From: an uncultured Alphaproteobacteria bacterium
GTDB taxonomy: Bacteria > Pseudomonadota > Alphaproteobacteria > Micropepsales > Micropepsaceae
Reading direction: 5' to 3'
Assembly: GCA_937942205.1 (NCBI GenBank)
Contig: CALDFO010000235.1
Coordinates: forward strand, 1 to 6,206
DNA length: 6,206 bases
Shown piece after piece: positions 1-4,766 of this stretch. Positions within the stretch are counted from its first letter, which is position 1. Each line of letters starts with the position of its first letter. Below the pieces are notes generated by a model. That model was given only the letters and a program-made list of their open reading frames with translations. It did no database searches and was not told where the DNA came from. A program made the position numbers and the translations under genes.

Positions 1-1102
1 GGGTGGCGGCGTGCAGCGCATCCAGCGCGGTCTGGCGGGTAAAGCCGGAGAAGATCGCTTCCGCCTCGGCGCTTTCGGCGGTGCCGACCGCCAGGGTCAG
101 CCCGCGCGCCTGGCGCGACAGGTTGAAGACGGTGGGGAAGACCGAGCGGTCGATGCCCGCGGCCCGGCAGGACAGGGCCACCAGACGCGCGCCGCCTTCA
201 TAGAAGGTATGGCGGAAGCGGGGCAGTTCCATGCCCAGCAGGCGGGCGAAGCCCAGGTCGAACAGGTCGGTCTGGCCCTGGCTCAGCACCCGCATCAGGA
301 AGCCGGCCTTGAGCTGGCCGGAGGCCGCCAGCTTCTCGACCAGTTTCTGGGCGCTGTCGGCGGGCGGATCCTTGGGACGGGGCGGTTCGCTGTTCAGCAC
401 GGTGCGCGCCTCGGACAGGGCCGCATCCACGCGCTTGGGCGCCACCTGATAGTTGGTCTGGATGTAGCTTTTCAGGGCGCCGGACACCCATTCGCACATA
501 TTGCTGGCCAGCTGCGGCGGCAGGTCGGGGCGCTTGACCAGCGGCTCCTGCAGGCCGGTCATGGCGCGCGACTTCTGCACCAGGGTCTCATAGCCGCTGG
601 CCGAGATCTTGGCGGTGGCGTTGCGCACCAGCGCCAGCAGGACCGATTCATGGTCGGACCGGGCCAGCGCGTCGGTGACGGGAATGCCGATATGGGGGCG
701 GCGCGCCGCCGCTTCCTGGTGGCCCAGGCCCGCTTCGGCGATCAGCCTGAGCACATCGGATTCCGTCAGTAGCGGCGAATTGATGATCAGGGGGCGGGCG
801 ACCTCGATGGAATCGTCCACCAGCAGCAGGATCAGGTCGTGCGGCGCGTCGGTGTCTTCCGACAGGCGCTGGGCGAGGGCGATGCGGATCGCCATTTCCA
901 CATCGCGGGTCAGGCGGCGCAGGATTTCGCGCATCAGGTCGCGCTCGCGGTTGTTCAGTCCGGTGCCCTGGATGCGGTAGAGGGAGGCGACGGCGAGATA
1001 GATTTCCTCGCGGGTGGCGCCGGAATGCGGGTTCATGGCCAGCTGCGCCAGCCGGCCCATGTCGCTCATATCGTGTGCGGTCAGCCCCACGGTGTACCCC
1101 AT
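1..1102 (-). CDS. DUF2336 domain protein, 3' end outside the window
   Basis: I translated the minus strand by hand from the ATG at 1102 and it stays open for 367 codons to the window edge, so the C-terminus is missing. The product is a soluble, mostly alpha-helical protein with no signal peptide or membrane segment. Conserved-looking stretches include NNRERDLMREILRRL near residues 49-63, PLIINSPLLTESDVL near 101-115 and a later MLxLPRFRH-like segment (LGMELPRFRH). This pattern fits DUF2336, an alphaproteobacterial family of unknown function; the naming is by recognition, not by search. An in-frame TAG lies 15 codons before the ATG with no other start between, so the start is well fixed, although the ribosome site is weak (GAAAG). 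It is divergent from glpK and has a CtrA-type box about 60 bases upstream, which suggests cell-cycle or motility-linked control. No molecular role can be assigned. Confidence 0.85.
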   Translation of the reverse strand, partial: MGYTVGLTAHDMSDMGRLAQLAMNPHSGATREEIYLAVASLYRIQGTGLNNRERDLMREILRRLTRDVEMAIRIALAQRLSEDTDAPHDLILLLVDDSIEVARPLIINSPLLTESDVLRLIAEAGLGHQEAAARRPHIGIPVTDALARSDHESVLLALVRNATAKISASGYETLVQKSRAMTGLQEPLVKRPDLPPQLASNMCEWVSGALKSYIQTNYQVAPKRVDAALSEARTVLNSEPPRPKDPPADSAQKLVEKLAASGQLKAGFLMRVLSQGQTDLFDLGFARLLGMELPRFRHTFYEGGARLVALSCRAAGIDRSVFPTVFNLSRQARGLTLAVGTAESAEAEAIFSGFTRQTALDALHAAT

Positions 1103-1117
1103 GCTTTCTGCAGCCCC

Positions 1118-1133
1118 GGCCGCTTTTGCGGCC
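1118..1133 (-). promoter_or_regulatory. Small hairpin in the DUF2336 5' leader
   Basis: Read on the minus strand this is GGCCGC, an AAAA loop, then GCGGCC: a perfect 6-bp GC stem with a four-base loop, 15 bases before the DUF2336 start codon. It lies between the CtrA-type box and the start, so it should be in the transcribed leader. It may stabilise the mRNA or affect ribosome access. It is not a terminator of an upstream gene, because nothing is transcribed into it from either side in this window. Confidence 0.35.
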
Positions 1134-1162
1134 TTTGACGGTCTTCCCTAGCAGAAGGACCA

Positions 1163-1177
1163 TTAACAGCCGATTAA
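1163..1177. promoter_or_regulatory. Candidate CtrA-binding site (TTAA-N7-TTAA)
   Basis: The sequence is TTAA, CAGCCGA, TTAA: two exact half-sites with the seven-base spacing known for CtrA, the cell-cycle and motility response regulator of Alphaproteobacteria. By eye I found no other TTAA in the 6.2 kb, so the exact spacing of the only two is unlikely to be chance. The box is 60 bases before the DUF2336 start and 55 bases before the chosen glpK start. The DUF2336 gene is the more natural target, because CtrA commonly acts on motility, signalling and cell-cycle genes, but control of glpK cannot be excluded. Confidence 0.6.
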
Positions 1178-1203
1178 GTGTCTTGCGCGCCGCGCCCGGA
1201 TCG

Positions 1204-1233
1204 TGTGCCCTTGGCCCATGACATCCGGGCACA
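1204..1233 (+). repeat. Inverted repeat around the glpK start codon
   Basis: TGTGCCC (1204-1210) and GGGCACA (1227-1233) are perfect inverted arms of 7 bp with a 16-base spacer; one further G-U pair is possible. The right arm includes the A of the ATG at 1233, so the RNA hairpin would bury that start. It could be an operator or a translation-control hairpin, but a repeat of this size can arise by chance in GC-rich DNA. Confidence 0.25.
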
Positions 1234-2738
1234 TGAAAGAGCGGCCGCCGTCCCACGCCAGGACCCGGCTTCTGGCGATCGACCAGGGCACCACCTCCAC
1301 CCGCGCCATCCTGTTCGACGCCGCCGCCCGGCCGGTGCGCAGCCATGCCATCCCCTTGCGGCAGATCTACCCCGCCAATGGCTGGGTGGAGCATGACGCC
1401 GCCGAGATATGGCAGGCGGCGCTGGCCTGCTGCCGCGCGGTGCTGCGCGGGATCGATGCCGCCGAGGTCGCCGCCATCGGGATCACCAACCAGCGCGAAA
1501 CCTCGCTGATATGGGACCGCCAGACCGGCGCGCCGCTGCACAACGCCATCGTCTGGCAGGACCGGCGCGGTGCGGCGCGCTGCGCGGCGCTGAAGAAACG
1601 CGGCCTGGAGCCCTGGATCACGGGCAAGACCGGACTTCTGCTCGATCCCTATTTCTCGGCCACCAAGCTGGAATGGCTGCTGAAGAATGTGAAGGACCGG
1701 AGCGGCCTCTTCAAGGGCCGCGATCTGGCTTTCGGCACCATCGACACCTGGCTGATCTGGAATCTCACCCGCGGCAAGGTCCACGCCACCGACGTCACCA
1801 ATGCGTCGCGCACCCTGTTGTGGAATCTCAAGACCCGCGACTGGGACGGCGAACTGCTCAGATTGTTCGGCGTGCCGCGGGCCATCCTGCCGGATGTGCG
1901 CGAGAGCCGCGGCGATTTCGGCCGCTGTGATCCCATGCTGCTGGGCGCGCCCATTCCCATCCTGGGGGTGGCGGGCGACCAGCAGGCCGCCAGTTTCGGC
2001 CAGGCCTGTTTTGCGCCCGGTGACGTGAAGGCCACCTATGGCACCGGCTGTTTCGCGCTGGTGAATACCGGGGATAAGGCGCCGCGCTCCCGGAACCGGC
2101 TGCTGGCGACTGCCCTGGCGCAGAAACAGTACGCCATCGAGGGCAGCATCTTCATCGCCGGCGCGGTGGTGCAATGGCTGCGTGACGGCTTGCAAATTCT
2201 GCCCAGCGCGCCCGACAGCGAGGCGCTGGCCAAGCGCGCCCGGCCGGCGGAGGGGCTTTATTTCGTGCCCGCCTTCACCGGCCTGGGCGCGCCCTATTGG
2301 GATCCGCAGGCGCGCGGCGCCATCCTGGGATTGACGCGCGACATCGGCCGCGACGAGATCGTCCGGGCGGCGCTGGATGCGGTCTGCTACCAGACGCGCG
2401 ATTTGCTGGAGGCGATGACGCGCGATGTGGCGTCGCGCAAGTCCCTGAACCTCAAGCGCCTGCGCGCCCTGAAGGTGGATGGCGGCATGGTCGCCAACGA
2501 CTGGTTCTGCCAGCGCCTGGCCGATCTCACCGGTCTTGCGGTGGAACGTCCCAGGGTGACGGAAACCACAGCATTGGGTGTGGCCTATCTGGCCGGATTG
2601 GGCGCGGGACTTTTCCGGGATGAAAAGGATATCGCGCGGCATTGGGCGCTCGATCGCCGTTTCACGCCGGTCCTGAAAAAAGCGGCGCGCGACAAACTGT
2701 ATACAGGTTGGAAGCGCGCGGTGGCGCGGGTTCGCTGA
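1233..2738 (+). CDS. glpK: Glycerol kinase
   Basis: This cytoplasmic FGGY-family kinase phosphorylates glycerol with ATP to sn-glycerol 3-phosphate, feeding phospholipid synthesis or glycolysis. Visible landmarks, numbered from the ATG at 1233, are the N-terminal phosphate-binding LLAIDQGTTSTRAI (13-26), ITNQRET with the glycerol-contacting Arg88-Glu89, WQDRR (108-112), Tyr140, the catalytic Asp249-Gln250 in GVAGDQQAA, YGTGCF (269-274), APYWDPQARGAILGL (353-367) and DGGMVANDW (416-424). The length is 501 residues, close to the 502 of E. coli GlpK, which favours this start over in-frame GTG 1203 and ATG 1218; none has a strong ribosome site. The E. coli Arg236, which binds the inhibitor fructose 1,6-bisphosphate, aligns with Pro240, so that feedback is probably absent. 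No glpF, glpD or glp regulator gene is in the window. Confidence 0.95.
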   Translation: MKERPPSHARTRLLAIDQGTTSTRAILFDAAARPVRSHAIPLRQIYPANGWVEHDAAEIWQAALACCRAVLRGIDAAEVAAIGITNQRETSLIWDRQTGAPLHNAIVWQDRRGAARCAALKKRGLEPWITGKTGLLLDPYFSATKLEWLLKNVKDRSGLFKGRDLAFGTIDTWLIWNLTRGKVHATDVTNASRTLLWNLKTRDWDGELLRLFGVPRAILPDVRESRGDFGRCDPMLLGAPIPILGVAGDQQAASFGQACFAPGDVKATYGTGCFALVNTGDKAPRSRNRLLATALAQKQYAIEGSIFIAGAVVQWLRDGLQILPSAPDSEALAKRARPAEGLYFVPAFTGLGAPYWDPQARGAILGLTRDIGRDEIVRAALDAVCYQTRDLLEAMTRDVASRKSLNLKRLRALKVDGGMVANDWFCQRLADLTGLAVERPRVTETTALGVAYLAGLGAGLFRDEKDIARHWALDRRFTPVLKKAARDKLYTGWKRAVARVR

Positions 2739-2775
2739 GGCGTGGTTTCCGCACGCGCGAAGATGCGTTTGCATT

Positions 2776-2781
2776 GATAAT
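2776..2781 (+). promoter_or_regulatory. Possible -10 element before the glycosyltransferase
   Basis: GATAAT matches the -10 consensus TATAAT at five of six bases and sits in the only AT-rich patch of the 49-base gap after glpK. Initiation about seven bases downstream would fall on or next to the GTG at 2788, giving a leaderless message. I see no matching -35 element, so support is weak. Confidence 0.15.
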
Positions 2782-2787
2782 ACTTAG

Positions 2788-3843
2788 GTGCCGGAACTGG
2801 CGCGCAGCCTCAAGGCGCTGGACTATCCGCCCGCGCTGCTCGATCTCAAACTGGTGGTGGAGGCGGACGACGCCGAAACCATCGCGGCGGCCGAGCTGGT
2901 GCGCGCCGACACCGGGTTCGACATCGTTCGCGTACCGCCGGGCGGACCGCGCACCAAGCCCAAGGCGGCCAACTATGCGCTGGCCTTCGCGCGGGGCGAG
3001 TATCTGGTCATCTATGACGCCGAGGACCGGCCCGAGCCGGATCAGTTGCTGAAGGCGGTGGCGCTGTTCCGCGCCAGCCCGCGCAACACCGCCTGCCTGC
3101 AGGCGCGCCTGTCCATTCATAATGCCGACCAGAACTGGCTGACCCGGATGTTCGCCCTGGATTATGACCTGTGGTTCGGGGCGCTGCTGCCGGGGCTGGA
3201 CCGCATCGGCGTGCCCATGCCGCTGGGCGGCACCTCCAACCATTTCCGCACCGCCGTCCTGCGCGATATCGGCGGCTGGGACGCGTTCAATGTGACCGAG
3301 GACGCCGATATCGGCATCCGTCTGTCGCAGTTGGGCTATCGCGTGTCCATGCTGGATTCGGCCACGCATGAGGAAGCCCCCGCCGCGCTGGGCGTGTGGC
3401 TGCGCCAGCGGTCGCGCTGGCTCAAGGGCTATATGCAGACTTGGCTGGTGCATATGCGCGATCCGGTGGCGCTGTTGCGGCGCACCGGCCTGTCCGGCTT
3501 CATCGCTTTCCAGCTTTTCATCGGTGGCGGGGTGATCTTCGCGCTGGCCAATCCGCTCCTCTGGCTCGCGCTGGCCGGGGCGTTCCTCCTGCAGGCCGGG
3601 ACGGGCGGTGGGCCGGGCATGGCGGTGCCGGGCGCGGGCCTGTTCGTCAGCAATGTGCTTTTGACCTACATGGCGGTGCTGGCGCCGCGCCGCCAGGGCT
3701 GGGACGCGTTGGCGCCCTATGGGCTGACGGTGATCGCCTATTGGGGCCTGGTATCGGCGGCGGGCTATCGCGGCGCCTGGCAACTCGTCACCCGGCCCTT
3801 CTTCTGGGAAAAGACCATGCACGGCCTGACGCCGTCCAAATAA
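2788..3843 (+). CDS. Family 2 membrane glycosyltransferase, apparently 5'-truncated
   Basis: The protein resembles processive inner-membrane GT2 enzymes (cellulose-synthase and XagB type) that polymerise a sugar from a nucleotide donor. Visible motifs are EADD (25-28), the metal-binding DAED (77-80), GGTSNHFR (147-154) in the acceptor region, the TED base motif (170-172) and QRSRW (207-211). Hydrophobic segments lie near 235-270, 280-298 and 310-327, and RPFFWEKTMHG (336-346) is a C-terminal signature I associate with this group. The first beta strand and its VPxYxE-like donor-binding motif, which should precede PELARSLKALDYP, are missing. An in-frame TAG immediately precedes the GTG, there is no ribosome site, and the other forward frames upstream (including the end of glpK) show no such motif. 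It may be a remnant or an odd chimera. It sits three bases before the beta-barrel gene and probably shares its transcript. The family call is firm; activity is doubtful. Confidence 0.8.
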   Translation: MPELARSLKALDYPPALLDLKLVVEADDAETIAAAELVRADTGFDIVRVPPGGPRTKPKAANYALAFARGEYLVIYDAEDRPEPDQLLKAVALFRASPRNTACLQARLSIHNADQNWLTRMFALDYDLWFGALLPGLDRIGVPMPLGGTSNHFRTAVLRDIGGWDAFNVTEDADIGIRLSQLGYRVSMLDSATHEEAPAALGVWLRQRSRWLKGYMQTWLVHMRDPVALLRRTGLSGFIAFQLFIGGGVIFALANPLLWLALAGAFLLQAGTGGGPGMAVPGAGLFVSNVLLTYMAVLAPRRQGWDALAPYGLTVIAYWGLVSAAGYRGAWQLVTRPFFWEKTMHGLTPSK

Positions 3844-3846
3844 CCC

Positions 3847-4641
3847 ATGAAAGGGCTGCTGGCCTGTCTGTTGCTCCTGCCTCTCCCGGCGAACGGCGCG
3901 GCATGGACACAAGCCGCCGGCCAATGGCAGGTGATCGGCGGCGTCATCTCCAGCGACGCGCAATATGGCTATGACGGCCACGGCCGCGCTGTCGTGCCCA
4001 AACTGTTCCAGCGTCTGCTGCTCCAGACCGACATCACCTATGGCTGGAATGACGAGCTGACGCTGCTGCTGCGGACCGAAACCGCCCATGCCCGCATCCG
4101 GGACAGTGGCGGCCCGCTGGTGACGGCGGTGGACACTGCCTTCGAGGCCGGCGCGCGCTACCGGCTGGTGCGCGGACTGGGCCTGCTGGCCGATGACGAT
4201 GTGCTGTCGCTGGAAGGCACCGCGCGCACGGCGGGGGCCTTCAACTTCGCGGTGTCGTCCAACGCCGCCGCGGGCGGGCAGGATGGCGGCATCCGGCTGT
4301 TGTACGGCGCGGGTTTCCGGGCCTTCGAGCGCGACGGCTTCGTCAATGCGGAACTGGGGTATCGCTGGCTGTCGCATCCACGGCCCAGCCAGGCCCCGCT
4401 GGACCTCACCGCCGGGCTGTGGCTGTCGCCGGACTGGATGGCGATGGCGCAAAGTTTCAACCTGATCAGCGGTCCGGCGCGTCCGCCCTACCAGCCGTTC
4501 CGCATCCACAAGATCCAGTTCTCCGCCGTGTGGAAAGTCTCGCCCAGCTTTTCCCTCCAGTCCGGGGCTTTCTTCTCGCCCGCCGGGCGGAACGCCCTGG
4601 ATGAACGGGGTCTGGTCCTGTCGGTCTGGGCGAACTTCTGA
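3847..4641 (+). CDS. Predicted outer-membrane beta-barrel protein (possibly XagA-like)
   Basis: A signal peptide is clear: MKG, then a leucine-rich core, with likely cleavage near residues 17-19 before AWTQAAGQW. The remaining 245 or so residues show alternating polar and hydrophobic strands rich in Tyr, Trp, Phe and Gly, separated by Asp/Asn/Gly turns (for example TYGWNDELTLLLRTE, LLYGAGFRAF, NAELGYRWL, LQSGAFF). The last residues, LVLSVWANF, end in phenylalanine as outer-membrane barrels do for BAM-assisted insertion. The N-terminal pattern reminds me of XagA, the partner of the XagB glycosyltransferase in Xanthomonas exopolysaccharide clusters, but this rests on memory. The gene starts three bases after the glycosyltransferase stop with no strong ribosome site, so translation is probably coupled. 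Inference: it exports or anchors the polymer made by that enzyme. No catalytic motif is visible. Confidence 0.75.
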   Translation: MKGLLACLLLLPLPANGAAWTQAAGQWQVIGGVISSDAQYGYDGHGRAVVPKLFQRLLLQTDITYGWNDELTLLLRTETAHARIRDSGGPLVTAVDTAFEAGARYRLVRGLGLLADDDVLSLEGTARTAGAFNFAVSSNAAAGGQDGGIRLLYGAGFRAFERDGFVNAELGYRWLSHPRPSQAPLDLTAGLWLSPDWMAMAQSFNLISGPARPPYQPFRIHKIQFSAVWKVSPSFSLQSGAFFSPAGRNALDERGLVLSVWANF

Positions 4642-4657
4642 CGCGCCCCGCGTCAGA
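4637..4657 (+). terminator. Stem-loop at the end of the beta-barrel gene
   Basis: TCTGACGCG and CGCGTCAGA form a perfect 9-bp stem closed by a CCC loop. The left arm contains the TGA stop of the beta-barrel gene. No U-run follows directly; a short T-rich stretch (TTCATTTT) comes 14 bases later. The position at the end of the glycosyltransferase/barrel unit, before a new promoter region, fits a terminator or a 3' end-protecting hairpin. Confidence 0.5.
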
Positions 4658-4668
4658 CATTCGCCGCA

Positions 4669-4683
4669 AATTCATTTTGAATT
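4669..4683. promoter_or_regulatory. AT-rich 15-bp palindrome, candidate operator
   Basis: AATTCA, TTT, TGAATT is a perfect inverted repeat with 6-bp arms and a 3-base spacer. It stands out in a very GC-rich region and lies 83 bases before the start of a gene encoding a TetR-type DNA-binding domain. TetR-family regulators usually bind such short palindromes and often control their own gene, so this is a natural candidate operator. Binding is inferred, not shown. Confidence 0.4.
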
Positions 4684-4684
4684 G

Positions 4685-4696
4685 CCGCGATTGCGG
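4685..4696. repeat. GC-rich inverted repeat next to the palindrome
   Basis: CCGC, GATT, GCGG is a 4-bp inverted repeat one base after the AT-rich palindrome. A T-A pair flanks it outside one G-A mismatch (TTGCCGC and GCGGAA). It could be a second operator half or a small leader hairpin; taken alone it is not significant. Confidence 0.2.
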
Positions 4697-4739
4697 AACC
4701 GGGATGGTAACGCGCCGGGGGCTAGTGTCGGGTTCAAGG

Positions 4740-4761
4740 CAAGGCTGGGGCAAGGCTGGGG
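4740..4761. repeat. 11-bp tandem duplication in the leader of the Sel1 gene
   Basis: CAAGGCTGGGG occurs twice back to back (4740-4750 and 4751-4761), preceded by a partial copy CAAGGC at 4735-4740. It ends five bases before the ATG at 4767 and its G-rich part may serve as the ribosome site. Eleven is not a multiple of three, so copy-number change would break an N-terminal extension; this supports the start at 4767 over TTG 4677 or ATG 4704. Confidence 0.55.
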
Positions 4762-4766
4762 TGGTC

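Noticed and set aside
11..772. A 253-codon plus-strand open frame over the DUF2336 gene
   Set aside because: Gln/Gly/Ala-rich with no motif, while the opposite strand encodes an uninterrupted, well-formed protein.
1203..1232. Longer glpK starting at GTG 1203 or ATG 1218
   Set aside because: It adds residues not expected in the family and no better ribosome site; the 501-residue form from 1233 matches the usual length. Not fully excluded.
648..2774. A 708-codon open frame on the minus strand, overlapping glpK and part of the DUF2336 gene
   Set aside because: It reads antisense through glpK, is rich in Arg, Pro and Gly without domain pattern, and its last part is an out-of-frame reading of DUF2336. 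Long antisense frames are common in GC-rich DNA.
2662..4509. A 615-codon open frame on the minus strand opposite the glycosyltransferase and barrel genes
   Set aside because: Low-complexity Arg/Gln/His-rich translation with no recognisable motif, lying opposite genes with clear family motifs; a codon-bias shadow.
4677..4766. N-terminal extension of the Sel1 fusion protein from TTG 4677 or ATG 4704
   Set aside because: The extension has no similarity to TetR N-termini, covers the palindrome and an 11-bp duplication that is not a multiple of three, and the HTH fits a start at 4767.
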